Shown here in pieces: positions 1 to 8,287 of a DNA stretch of 64,000 nucleotides (its first letter is position 1; every line of letters starts with the position of its first letter). The stretch spans positions 19,193 to 83,192 of the forward strand of contig JAEZRP010000045.1 in the NCBI GenBank assembly GCA_023444095.1, given 5' to 3'. Position numbers and translations under genes: made by a program. The notes below the pieces were generated by a model. That model was given only the letters and a program-made list of their open reading frames with translations, was not told the DNA's origin and did no database searches. The DNA comes from Bacillota bacterium (GTDB lineage: Bacteria; Bacillota; Clostridia; Christensenellales; Aristaeellaceae).

Positions 1-568
1 CTGGCTGACCGCCTGCGAAGGCGATGTTTGTGTGCCCAAGTCCAATCAGGTGGCGTGTGGCGAGATATGTGCCCCCGGCGCTGTGCACATGTACCACGTC
101 GAACGGGCATTTTTCGTAAGCGTTCAACCCGATTACTGGCAGCATGCTCTCAAGGAGTGCCGCGACGACCGTCTGCTTCGCATCGATCGACGCGAACAAT
201 ATGCCGCTCGCGTACATTTGCCGAGCGAGCTGCGCCGCTGCGATCTCACGGTCGCTGTCCCCACTCGAGTCGAACAGCGCCAGCACGAAGCCGCGCTCCG
301 AAACAAGCTGCTGCGCGGTCTTCGCCATCTGCGAATAAAAGGGGTTACAGATGTCCGGTACGACTAAAAGGATGATCGGGCTCTTTTGCGTCTTCAAGCC
401 CCGCGCCGCGATGTTCGGAGAAAAGCCGGTTGCCTCGATCGCCTTTGCGATGCGAAGCGTCGCCTCGTCTCCCACATATCCCGCCTTATTGAGGTATCGT
501 GAGACCGTCGATGTCGAGACTCTGGCCTGCCGTGCAATGTCGCGGATTGTCATTCGCGTTTCTTTCAT
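1..568 (-). CDS. LacI-family transcriptional regulator (C-terminus beyond window)
   Basis: The reverse strand encodes the first 189 residues of a LacI/GalR repressor, starting at the ATG at 568 behind a GAGGTG ribosome binding site. The N-terminus holds the helix-turn-helix (TIRDIARQARVSTSTVSRYLN), followed by the hinge region and the start of the periplasmic-binding-protein-like effector domain (IILLVVPDICNPFYSQMAKTA, FASIDAKQ). The rest lies off the window. It diverges from the nucleoside hydrolase/ABC transporter operon, and both promoters share a TGGAAACG half-operator. It is therefore inferred to repress that operon and itself. The effector is unknown, perhaps a nucleoside or sugar. Confidence 0.93.
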   Translation of the reverse strand, partial: MKETRMTIRDIARQARVSTSTVSRYLNKAGYVGDEATLRIAKAIEATGFSPNIAARGLKTQKSPIILLVVPDICNPFYSQMAKTAQQLVSERGFVLALFDSSGDSDREIAAAQLARQMYASGILFASIDAKQTVVAALLESMLPVIGLNAYEKCPFDVVHVHSAGGTYLATRHLIGLGHTNIAFAGGQP

Positions 569-595
569 GTAACACCTCTGGCGTGTTTCCGGATG

Positions 596-609
596 TGATA
601 TCGTTTCCA
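596..609 (-). promoter_or_regulatory. LacI-type operator (autoregulation)
   Basis: The reverse strand reads TGGAAACGATATCA: a central CG with a left half identical to the operator at 911-924 and a weaker right half. It begins at the predicted transcription start of the regulator gene, so autoregulation is inferred. Confidence 0.55.
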
Positions 610-617
610 TTCAACAG

Positions 618-646
618 ATTTTAGCATGATTTTGTGGGAAAGTCAA
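618..646 (-). promoter_or_regulatory. Promoter of the LacI-family gene
   Basis: On the reverse strand TTGACT (646-641) and TAAAAT (623-618) are separated by 17 bases. The predicted start site near 611 lies just before the operator at 596-609. Confidence 0.65.
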
Positions 647-866
647 TAATCGCACCCACGTGGCCACGGGGCGAAGTGAGCCAGACGAGGCGCGACTTTC
701 CGCGCACAGAAAGCGACCAGATTCATGTGCATAATATACATAATATTGAAGTAAAGCGAGGCTAATTGGTTGAATTATTATGAATAGTGAACATAAATAT
801 AATGCATTCGAAAACAGTTCGCGCGGCTCAAATGTGTACTTATCGTAAATCTTAACATTTCACGTG
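647..866. other. AT-rich intergenic region
   Basis: This stretch separates the two divergent promoters. It is noticeably AT-rich (runs such as ATAATATACATAATATTG near 730). I see no gene, hairpin or further operator in it. Confidence 0.5.
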
Positions 867-895
867 TTGCATTTTGGAAATCATTCCGCTATGAT
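867..895 (+). promoter_or_regulatory. Promoter of the nucleoside hydrolase/ABC operon
   Basis: TTGCAT (867-872) and TATGAT (890-895) have an exact 17-base spacer. The start site would fall near 902, so the operator at 911-924 lies at about +10 to +23, a position where a LacI-family protein would block transcription. Confidence 0.7.
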
Positions 896-910
896 AAACG
901 AAACAAGAAG

Positions 911-924
911 TGGAAACGGTTCCA
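911..924 (+). promoter_or_regulatory. LacI-type operator
   Basis: TGGAAACGGTTCCA is an almost perfect palindrome around a central CG, the hallmark of LacI/GalR operators. It sits just downstream of the predicted promoter and shares its left half with the site at 596-609. Confidence 0.7.
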
Positions 925-948
925 TATGTGGGCATCGGAGGGTTACGG

Positions 949-1821
949 ATGAAAATTTGGCTAGATACGGACATTGGCAGCGATATCGACGATGCCGTCG
1001 CACTCGCGTATCTTCTGGGGAAGCCCGAGAGCGAGCTGATCGGCATCTCGACCGTCAGCGGCCAGGCGCTTCAGCGCGCCATGATAGCAAGCGCGATCTG
1101 CAAGGTAGCGAAGGCGAAGGTTCCGATCTTTCTAGGTGCGGAAGGGCCTCTTCTGGCAGAACAGCGCCAGCCCGTGGCGCAGCAGGCGCGCATTCTCGAG
1201 GACTGGCCGCACGACGAGGCGTTTCCCGAAACTCCTGCTGTCGAGGCGATGTACGCGGCAATCAAGGCGAATCCCAAGGAGGTAACACTCGTCGCGGTCG
1301 GCCCGATGACGAACGTGGCTCTTCTCTTCCGGCTCCATCCCGACGCACCGGGACTATTGAAGGACGCGGTTTTGATGTGCGGCGAATTTTTCCGCAAGCT
1401 CCCCGCGTGGGGGGAAGCGGAGTGGAATTCGATGTGCGATCCCCACGCCTCCGCGATCGTGTACGGCGTTGAAAACTTGAAGCTTCGCTCGGTGGGGCTT
1501 GATGTCACGGCTCTTGTACACCTGGACGCTGACGAGGTGCTCCAGCGGTTCACGTCGCCCATCCTGCGCGTTGTGCGAGATTTCAGTCGTGCGTGGTTCG
1601 ACCGCGCAGACAGAATGTATTTCCACGATCCGCTAGCCGCGGTCAGCGTGTTCCGGCCCGAACTGATGAAATATGCGCGCGGCACGATTTCAGTGGAGCT
1701 TTTAAGCGCGCGCGCCGCTGGGCGCACCTACTTTGACCCAGACGTAAACGGGCGGCACGAGATAGCGAACGCTGTACGCGCCGATGCGTTCTTTGAGGAG
1801 TATTTCCGTCACACGACCTGA
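949..1821 (+). CDS. Inosine/uridine-preferring nucleoside hydrolase family protein
   Basis: This 290-residue protein belongs to the nucleoside hydrolase family, which cleaves the N-glycosidic bond of nucleosides to give ribose and base. The N-terminal DTDIGSDIDDAVAL is the family's calcium-binding Asp cluster. VAVGPMTNVALL and a late 'DPLAA' segment match the other conserved blocks. The ATG at 949 is chosen because GGAGGG ends six bases before it; an in-frame GTG at 910 lies inside the operator region. It is the first gene of the LacI-controlled operon and is followed by an oligopeptide-type ABC importer. The operon may therefore import and hydrolyse a nucleoside-like or N-glycosylated compound. 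The substrate is inferred, not shown. Confidence 0.9.
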   Translation: MKIWLDTDIGSDIDDAVALAYLLGKPESELIGISTVSGQALQRAMIASAICKVAKAKVPIFLGAEGPLLAEQRQPVAQQARILEDWPHDEAFPETPAVEAMYAAIKANPKEVTLVAVGPMTNVALLFRLHPDAPGLLKDAVLMCGEFFRKLPAWGEAEWNSMCDPHASAIVYGVENLKLRSVGLDVTALVHLDADEVLQRFTSPILRVVRDFSRAWFDRADRMYFHDPLAAVSVFRPELMKYARGTISVELLSARAAGRTYFDPDVNGRHEIANAVRADAFFEEYFRHTT

Positions 1822-1871
1822 TCCGCGCACGTCGGGGCGCGTGCAATGCGCAGCAAAGGGGATGTCCATTG

Positions 1872-2873
1872 ATGTTGACCGGTTTTATCCTAAAGCGGGT
1901 GATACAGCTGGTTCCGTTGCTCGTCTTAATCAGTATGATCTCCTTTATGATCATTCAGCTGCCCCCGGGCGACTATCTGACAACCTACATCGATCAGCTT
2001 GAGTCGAGCGGCATGACCGTCGACCAGGCAATGGTAGACAGCCTGAAAAAGCAGTATGGGCTGGACAAGGGGCCGATTCAGCAGTACCTCATCTGGATCC
2101 GGAACATATTGACCAAGGGCGACTTGGGTCGCTCGTTCCTATGGAACAAGCCAGTTTCGGAGGTTTTGTCGAGCAGGCTCGCGATGTCGATGCTCATCTC
2201 GTTTCTGACGCTGGTCTTCGTGTGGTTACTCGCGATTCCAATCGGCATCTACTCGGCAACCCACCAGTATTCGTTCTTCGATTACCTGTTCTCGTTCTTC
2301 TCGTTTGTAGGGTTGGCGCTGCCCGGATTTCTGATCGCGCTGTTTGTCATCTACCGCATCTTCGTGGCGACTGGGCAAGTTTACACCGGCCTTTTCGCGC
2401 AGGAGTTCCAGACACTGGGCTGGTCGATGGCTAAGTTTTTGAACATGCTGCCCCGGCTGGGGCTGGCGGTGTTGCTGATCGGGCTTCCGAGCATCGCGAG
2501 CTTATCGCGCACCATGCGCGCTATGATGCTCGACGAGCTTGAAAAGCAGTACGTAACCACCGCGCGTGCCAAGGGCATGGAAAAGCGAAAGGTTCTTTTT
2601 AAGTACCCCATCCGCATGGCAATCAATCCCATGATCTCTACCATCGGCTGGACAATCCCCGCGCTCATCTCGGGCGAGATCATCATCTCGATCGTTCTCA
2701 ACATGCCGACGACTGGGCCGATGCTACAACGCGCTCTATCCACGCAGGACATGTACCTCGCAGGCAGTTTCCTCCTAATTGTTGGCGTTTTGACCGTCAT
2801 CGGCACGCTCATCTCGGACATACTGCTCGCGGTCATGGATCCCAGAATCCGGTTTGGGGGTGTTTCCGATTAA
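1872..2873 (+). CDS. Oligopeptide-type ABC transporter permease (DppB/OppB family)
   Basis: This 333-residue inner-membrane permease has an N-terminal transmembrane helix (FILKRVIQLVPLLVLISMI), an extracytoplasmic segment and five further helices. The cytoplasmic EAA loop (ELEKQYVTTARAKGMEKRKV) contacts the ATPase. The ATG at 1872 follows AAAGGGG; a TTG three bases upstream is the alternative. It pairs with the next permease to form the channel of the importer. It is 50 bases downstream of the nucleoside hydrolase and belongs to the same operon. Confidence 0.93.
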   Translation: MLTGFILKRVIQLVPLLVLISMISFMIIQLPPGDYLTTYIDQLESSGMTVDQAMVDSLKKQYGLDKGPIQQYLIWIRNILTKGDLGRSFLWNKPVSEVLSSRLAMSMLISFLTLVFVWLLAIPIGIYSATHQYSFFDYLFSFFSFVGLALPGFLIALFVIYRIFVATGQVYTGLFAQEFQTLGWSMAKFLNMLPRLGLAVLLIGLPSIASLSRTMRAMMLDELEKQYVTTARAKGMEKRKVLFKYPIRMAINPMISTIGWTIPALISGEIIISIVLNMPTTGPMLQRALSTQDMYLAGSFLLIVGVLTVIGTLISDILLAVMDPRIRFGGVSD

Positions 2874-4002
2874 TAAGAACAAGATGGCCGCCAAGCGCGC
2901 GGATGAAAGGGATGCAGCCCAGTATCAGGTAGCCTCCCAATGGCAGCTAATGCGCTGGAAGTTTAAGAAACACAAGTTGGCAATGATTTCGCTGCCTTTG
3001 CTCGTCGCGCTCTACATCATCGCGTTTTTATGTGAGTTCTTTGCGCCTTACGGAACGCTCGAGCGCTTCACCTCCTACAAGTTCGCTCCGCCGACGAAGC
3101 TTCACTTTGTGGACGAGGCGGGTGATTTCTCCTTTGTGCCGTTTTTCTACAACACAGTCAACGAGGTCAATCCCACGACGTACGTGCGCGAGTACATGGA
3201 GGACACCTCGCAAAAGCACTACATCAAGTTCTTCGTGAAGGGCGAGCCGTACAAGCTGCTCGGGTTCATTCCCGCGAACATCCACCTGTTCGGGACGGAC
3301 GATCCTGAAACCCCGTTCTTCGTGATGGGGACCGACCGGTTGGGCCGCGACCTGTTCACGCGTACGATCTACGGCGCGCGTATCTCACTATCCTTCGGCC
3401 TGATTTCGATCTTCTTTACATTTATCATCGGAATCACACTCGGCGGGCTTTCTGGCTACCTCGGGGGCGTTGTTGACACGATCATTCAGCGGCTGATCGA
3501 TCTTCTCCTATGCATGCCGCATATCCCGCTGTGGATGGCGCTCGCTGCGGCGCTGCCGCGCGATTGGGCTCCGCTCAAAATCTACTTCGGCATGGTCATT
3601 ATCATGTCCCTCATCGGCTGGACAGGGCTGGCGCGCGTGGTTCGCGGAAAGGTGCTCTCCCTGCGTGAGGAGGACTACGCGACCGCTGCTCGGCTCAACA
3701 ATGCTTCCCACATGCGCGTGATCTTCCGGCACCTGATCCCCTCGTTCTTTAGCTACATCATCGTGAACCTCACGCTCTCAATCCCGGGCTCCATTTTGGG
3801 CGAGACGGCACTGAGCTATTTGGGACTGGGCCTTCAGGCACCGGTCGTGAGCTGGGGCGTCCTCTTGCAGGACGCGCAGAATATTGAGACGCTGGCGTTT
3901 CATCCCTGGCTTATGTGGCCTGCGGCGTTCGTCGTGTTCTCGGTTCTCTTGTTCAACTTCGTTGGCGACGGCTTTCGCGATGCCGCCGATCCCTATAAGT
4001 AG
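2860..4002 (+). CDS. Oligopeptide-type ABC transporter permease (DppC/OppC family)
   Basis: This is the second channel subunit, about 380 residues, longer than the roughly 300 typical of the family. About 100 extracytoplasmic residues (roughly 65-170) separate helix 1 from the core and include GTDRLGRDLFTRTIYGARIS, the conserved entry to the permease domain. The EAA loop is EEDYATAARLNNASHMRVIF. The gene overlaps the end of the upstream permease. I favour the GTG at 2860 after a G-rich stretch; TTG 2854 and ATG 2884 are alternatives, and none has a strong ribosome binding site. The long loop could contact the binding protein. Confidence 0.92.
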   Translation: MFPINKNKMAAKRADERDAAQYQVASQWQLMRWKFKKHKLAMISLPLLVALYIIAFLCEFFAPYGTLERFTSYKFAPPTKLHFVDEAGDFSFVPFFYNTVNEVNPTTYVREYMEDTSQKHYIKFFVKGEPYKLLGFIPANIHLFGTDDPETPFFVMGTDRLGRDLFTRTIYGARISLSFGLISIFFTFIIGITLGGLSGYLGGVVDTIIQRLIDLLLCMPHIPLWMALAAALPRDWAPLKIYFGMVIIMSLIGWTGLARVVRGKVLSLREEDYATAARLNNASHMRVIFRHLIPSFFSYIIVNLTLSIPGSILGETALSYLGLGLQAPVVSWGVLLQDAQNIETLAFHPWLMWPAAFVVFSVLLFNFVGDGFRDAADPYK

Positions 4003-4020
4003 AGGAAGGAGGTGCGCGGG

Positions 4021-5034
4021 ATGAACAATATGATACTTGACGTTCGGAATATGGCGGTTAGCTTCAAAATGGACGAGGGTCTTCTGACCGCCGTGCGCGG
4101 CGTGGACTTCCAGATTCGAGAGGGGCAGACGCTGGGGATTGTCGGCGAGTCAGGTTGCGGGAAATCCGTGACCACGCAGGCTCTTCTTAGGCTTCTACCC
4201 AGATTTGCAAGCATCACGGGCCAGATCCTCTACTATCCCAGGGGGGCGGACACGCCGAATGACATAGCGAAGATGGCAAACGAAGGCGAGGAGATTCGCT
4301 CGATCCGCGGCGGGGACATCGGCGTGATCTTTCAGGAGCCGATGAAGGCGTTCTCACCCATTCACACGATCGGTAATCAGATTATCGAGGCGATCATGCT
4401 CCATGTAGAGAAGGATCTTATAAAGGCGCGCGAAATCGCACTTGGGATGCTCCGAGCCGTGGGCATGTCGAACGCCGAGCAACGCATCGACGAGTATCCG
4501 CACCAGCTTTCGGGTGGCATGCGCCAGCGTGCGATGATCGCTATGGCCATTGCCTGCAGACCGCGCATTTTGATCGCGGACGAGCCGACGACCGCCCTTG
4601 ACGTGACGGTGCAGGCGCAGGTTCTTGACCTGATCAACGGACTAAAGCACGATTTCCAGTCATCGGTCATTTTCATTACGCACGATTTGGGCGTTATCGC
4701 GGAGATGTCTGACGAGGTGGCAGTGATGTACCTCGGGCGGATCGTCGAGCGCGCGGACGTGGTGTCGCTGTTTCAAGATCCCCTCCACCCTTATACCGTG
4801 GCGCTCATGCGCTCCATGCCCGCGCTGGCGACCGAGGCGGGCGCGCGGCTCGAATCCATCGAGGGAACGGTTCCCTATCCAATGAACCTACCGGATGGCT
4901 GCGGCTTCTATTCGCGCTGTAAAAGGCGGGTTGAGGGGCTGTGTAATCAGAAGGAGGCGCCGCTCATGGAGGTATCACCCGGTCATTTCGTGCGCTGCCA
5001 TCTGTTCGGTCTTTCGGAAACGGAGGCAATGTGA
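4021..5034 (+). CDS. Oligopeptide-type ABC transporter ATPase (OppD/DppD family)
   Basis: This 337-residue ATPase has Walker A GESGCGKSV, a Q-loop (IFQEPMKAFSP), signature LSGGMRQR, Walker B ILIADEPTTALD and the switch histidine in FITHDLG. The C-terminal oligopeptide-transporter extension contains a cysteine cluster (GCGFYSRCKRR, GLC, RC). Start at 4021 is supported by AAGGAGGT seven bases upstream. It overlaps the next ATPase gene by one base, indicating coupled translation. It would pair with the following protein to energise the importer. Confidence 0.95.
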   Translation: MNNMILDVRNMAVSFKMDEGLLTAVRGVDFQIREGQTLGIVGESGCGKSVTTQALLRLLPRFASITGQILYYPRGADTPNDIAKMANEGEEIRSIRGGDIGVIFQEPMKAFSPIHTIGNQIIEAIMLHVEKDLIKAREIALGMLRAVGMSNAEQRIDEYPHQLSGGMRQRAMIAMAIACRPRILIADEPTTALDVTVQAQVLDLINGLKHDFQSSVIFITHDLGVIAEMSDEVAVMYLGRIVERADVVSLFQDPLHPYTVALMRSMPALATEAGARLESIEGTVPYPMNLPDGCGFYSRCKRRVEGLCNQKEAPLMEVSPGHFVRCHLFGLSETEAM

Positions 5035-6029
5035 TGAAGCCTGAAAATGTGCTTGAGATTAAGAACCTCAAGAAGTATTTTCCCATCAACGCGGGCGTCT
5101 TCCGTAAATCGACCGAGGCGATCAAGGCGGTTGACGACGTGTCCTTTGAGATCAAAAACCACGAATCGTTTGGACTCGTGGGTGAGTCCGGCTGCGGAAA
5201 GACCACGCTCGGACGCTGCCTCATGCGAGGAATCGATCCGACGGACGGCGAGGTTTTTTTTCGGATGCAGGACGGGAGGGAACTCGACGTTGCGTCGGCA
5301 TCACGTGCGGATCTCATCAAGGTCCGCCGCGAGATGCAGCTCATCTTTCAGGATCCCTATTCCTCGCTCAACCCGCGCATGACAGTGCAGGACATCATCG
5401 GGGAGCCGCTGGTGTGTAATCGGATGTTACGCGGTCGGGCGCTCAAGGATCGAGTGAGCGAGCTGACCGAGATCGTCGGGCTCGACCGGCGGCACCTGGA
5501 GAGGTATCCCCACGCTTTCTCAGGCGGACAGCGACAACGCATCGGCATCGCACGCGCGCTATCGACCAATCCACGCTTCCTCGTGTGTGACGAGGCGGTG
5601 TCAGCGCTAGATGTGTCGATTCAGGCACAGGTTTTGAACCTTCTTAAAGATCTGCAGGGGCGGCTTCAGTTCAGTTTCCTCTTCATCTCGCACGATCTGG
5701 GCGTGATCCGGCACATTTCTGACACCGTAGGCGTGATGTACGTCGGAAAGCTCGTCGAAGTCGCATCCGCGCGCGAGCTGTTCGACAACCCGCTCCACCC
5801 CTACACGAAGGCGCTCTTGAGTGCGCGACCCACCATGGATCCGACGCGCAAGACCCGCCGGATTCTGCTTAAGGGTGAAGTGGCGAACCCAGCGCATCCA
5901 CCGAGTGGGTGCTACTTCCATCCGCGCTGCAGGCACGCGACGAAGCTATGCGCCGAAAAGACTCCTGACTGGCGCGAGATCGCGCCCGGACATTTCGCAC
6001 TTTGCGATCGGGCGGAGGAGATCGGATGA
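5034..6029 (+). CDS. Oligopeptide-type ABC transporter ATPase (OppF/DppF family)
   Basis: This 331-residue ATPase starts at the ATG that overlaps the upstream stop codon, with GGAGG seven bases before it. It shows Walker A GESGCGKTT, signature FSGGQRQRIGIARAL, Walker B FLVCDEAVSALD and switch histidine FISHDLG. The C-terminal cysteine cluster (GCYFHPRCRHATKLC) is typical of OppF. Together with the previous protein it forms the ATPase pair of the importer. Confidence 0.95.
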   Translation: MKPENVLEIKNLKKYFPINAGVFRKSTEAIKAVDDVSFEIKNHESFGLVGESGCGKTTLGRCLMRGIDPTDGEVFFRMQDGRELDVASASRADLIKVRREMQLIFQDPYSSLNPRMTVQDIIGEPLVCNRMLRGRALKDRVSELTEIVGLDRRHLERYPHAFSGGQRQRIGIARALSTNPRFLVCDEAVSALDVSIQAQVLNLLKDLQGRLQFSFLFISHDLGVIRHISDTVGVMYVGKLVEVASARELFDNPLHPYTKALLSARPTMDPTRKTRRILLKGEVANPAHPPSGCYFHPRCRHATKLCAEKTPDWREIAPGHFALCDRAEEIG

Positions 6030-6208
6030 CGATCGGCTGGTTGATCGTGCTATTTGCGGCGGCAATCGCGCTTCTGATCGTTGGTTCCAACGCATACTAT
6101 CGCGCTATTACGAGGCGTATGCACGCGAAGCTTGATGACATCACGGCGATCTATGAAACGGACGCCCGACATGGCGGGACGACGGGGCTTGGGAGGCGGC
6201 CGATGTGA
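6026..6208 (+). CDS. Small single-span membrane protein in the ABC operon
   Basis: This 60-residue protein starts at an ATG overlapping the OppF stop (ATGA), with GGCGGAGGAG just upstream. Residues 3-24 (IGWLIVLFAAAIALLIVGSNA) form one hydrophobic helix, followed by a basic/polar tail (RRMHAKLDDITAIYE). The layout suggests an N-out or N-in single-pass peptide with a cytoplasmic tail. I do not recognise the family. Coupled translation on both sides argues for a real gene that may assist the transporter. Confidence 0.65.
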   Translation: MTIGWLIVLFAAAIALLIVGSNAYYRAITRRMHAKLDDITAIYETDARHGGTTGLGRRPM

Positions 6209-6354
6209 GGCGGCTTTCGCGGCTCATCACATACCTGAAAACAACGCGACTGGTCGTCGACGAAGAGACGAGGAAGGAGGTGCTCGAAAGACTGCAGGAG
6301 GTCCGCAATGAATGGTCCCAACGGGCAAAGGAAAACGGAACCGGTTCAAACTGA
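6205..6354 (+). CDS. Small charged protein, 49 residues, translationally coupled
   Basis: A GTG at 6205 overlaps the preceding stop (GTGA) and is preceded by GGGAGG. The product is 49 residues, highly charged and helical in character (VVDEETRKEVLERLQEV), ending at 6354, 25 bases before the binding-protein start. No family is recognised and there is no signal peptide. The overlap pattern and strong ribosome binding site support translation; it could also be a chance open frame inside a leader. Confidence 0.5.
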   Translation: MRRLSRLITYLKTTRLVVDEETRKEVLERLQEVRNEWSQRAKENGTGSN

Positions 6355-6379
6355 CGATCAAATGGAGGGAGATCAATTC

Positions 6380-8284
6380 ATGAAGAAGATGCTTTCGACT
6401 CTTGTTGCGGTGGCAATGCTGTTTGCCATGACGAGCGCACTTGCAGAATCGGGCGACGGCTTCTATGAAGTTCAGGAGTCAGGCGCTCTGGTTTACGACG
6501 ACTACATGACCTTCGACGAGTACCATCAGGCGCCGATGCTTGACGGACTTGACTTGCCGCCGGTCGCCGAGCGGCTTCCCATGTACCCCAAAATCGCCAA
6601 CGGCATCATTCCTACCAATGTCGAGTTTTCCATCGGCCAGTACGGCGGCACGCTGCGGACCGTGACGCCTAATGCCGAGTGGAATCCCAACACGTGGGCA
6701 ATGACGAACGAGCCGCTCATGAACACGCCCGGCATCCTGGGCGACACCATAACCGGCAACGTTCTTCACCGTTATGAGATGAGCGAGGACGAGACGACCT
6801 TCACCTTCTATCTGCGCGAGGGCATGAAGTGGTCTGACGGCGTGCCCGTCACCATGGAGGACGTCGAATTCGCGATCAACGACTTTTGGCTTAATCCTGA
6901 TCTGAACGCCTCTTTGCCGACATGGTTCTATTCCTCGAACGGCACGCCTCTCACATTCGAGGTGATCGACGACAACGCGTTCCGCTTCATCTTTGACGTG
7001 CCCAACGGCGGCTTCCTGGTCACAATGGCCATCAAGAACTGGGTTGGCTACACCGAGGTCATCAAGCCTGCGCATTACCTTAAGAACCTGCATAAGGACT
7101 ACGCCGACGAGGCGACCCTAGCCGAGTGGGATGCGAAGTACGACTATGAGCCCACGGACTGGGTTGCTGCGTTCCATGCGGCGGACATCACCAACTGGGA
7201 GGCGAACAGCCCACTTGCGATCGGGTTCCCGACGCTGAACGCGTGGCACATCATCTCTGCCGATGAGACGCTAACCACCTTCGAGCGCAATCCCTACTAC
7301 TTCAAGGTGGATGCGGAAGGCAACCAGCTCCCCTACATTGACTACCTCACATCCGAGCACATGCAGTCGACGGAGGCAGTCAATCTGAAGCTTATCTCGG
7401 GTGAGGTGGACTACAACGTGTTTGAGACTGCGCTCACCAACATGGCGCTTTATCTCCAGAACGCGGACGCGAACGGCTACAAAGTCGTCATGTCCGACTG
7501 GCACGTGACGCCGACCGACATCTACATCAACCTCGGCTATCCGGACGACACCTGGCGTTCGGTCGTGCAGGATGTGCGTTTCCGCCAGGCAATCAACTAT
7601 GCTTTCAGCCGTGATGAGGTCATCGACGCCATCTACTCAGGTTTCGCGGAGCCCTCTACCATGATCGACAGCGAGTACAACCCCGAGAAGGCGGAAGCTC
7701 TGTTGGACGAAATGGGCATGGCGTACGGAAACGACGGTTACAGAACCTGTCCGGACGGCACGCCGTTTGCCATCAACCTCGACTTCGTCGATAGAACGCC
7801 CGACATGAAGATGGTGGCGGAGCTGTTCACCGCGTTCATGGAGGACATCGGCATCAAAGTCAACACAAAGATGATGGATATCTCGCTGTACGACCAGCGC
7901 AAGCCCGCTAACGAGGTGCAGGCAACCGTCATGTGGTCCGAGGTCATCTGGTACAATCAGGGCGCTTGGCAGAACACGGAGATTGCCGACAACTATTGGA
8001 CTTGGTGGTCGACCAAGGGCACCAAGGGCATCGAGCCGACTGATGAGATTAAGGAACTGTTTGAGATCACGGATTCCATGGGAGCTCTGCCGCCGAGCAA
8101 AGCGCTCGCCACGTACGATGCGTACGTTCAGAACTGGCACAACAATGTGTGGGGGATCCGTTACATGAGCAGCATCAAACAGCCCATCATCGCCAACCAG
8201 AAACTCAAGAACATAGACATCATCAACCCCACCTGGGGCATCGGCCTGACGTTTAACGGAGAACTGTTCTACTTTGGAGACTGA
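6380..8284 (+). CDS. ABC transporter substrate-binding protein, family 5 (OppA/DppA type)
   Basis: This 634-residue secreted solute-binding protein begins at ATG 6380, eight bases after GGAGGGAG. Residues 1-23 form a signal peptide (KKMLSTLVAVAMLFAMTSALA) without a lipobox cysteine, unusual for a Gram-positive binding protein. Family features include the block around YEMSEDETTFTFYLREGMKW and VRFRQAINYAFSRDEV. It follows its permeases and ATPases, the reverse of the common OppA-first order. The substrate is unknown; the linked nucleoside hydrolase suggests something other than a plain peptide. Confidence 0.93.
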   Translation: MKKMLSTLVAVAMLFAMTSALAESGDGFYEVQESGALVYDDYMTFDEYHQAPMLDGLDLPPVAERLPMYPKIANGIIPTNVEFSIGQYGGTLRTVTPNAEWNPNTWAMTNEPLMNTPGILGDTITGNVLHRYEMSEDETTFTFYLREGMKWSDGVPVTMEDVEFAINDFWLNPDLNASLPTWFYSSNGTPLTFEVIDDNAFRFIFDVPNGGFLVTMAIKNWVGYTEVIKPAHYLKNLHKDYADEATLAEWDAKYDYEPTDWVAAFHAADITNWEANSPLAIGFPTLNAWHIISADETLTTFERNPYYFKVDAEGNQLPYIDYLTSEHMQSTEAVNLKLISGEVDYNVFETALTNMALYLQNADANGYKVVMSDWHVTPTDIYINLGYPDDTWRSVVQDVRFRQAINYAFSRDEVIDAIYSGFAEPSTMIDSEYNPEKAEALLDEMGMAYGNDGYRTCPDGTPFAINLDFVDRTPDMKMVAELFTAFMEDIGIKVNTKMMDISLYDQRKPANEVQATVMWSEVIWYNQGAWQNTEIADNYWTWWSTKGTKGIEPTDEIKELFEITDSMGALPPSKALATYDAYVQNWHNNVWGIRYMSSIKQPIIANQKLKNIDIINPTWGIGLTFNGELFYFGD

Positions 8285-8287
8285 AGC

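Noticed and set aside
851..865. Partial parS-like motif TTTCACGTG near 858
   Set aside because: Only one half is present, and its context is an AT-rich promoter region.
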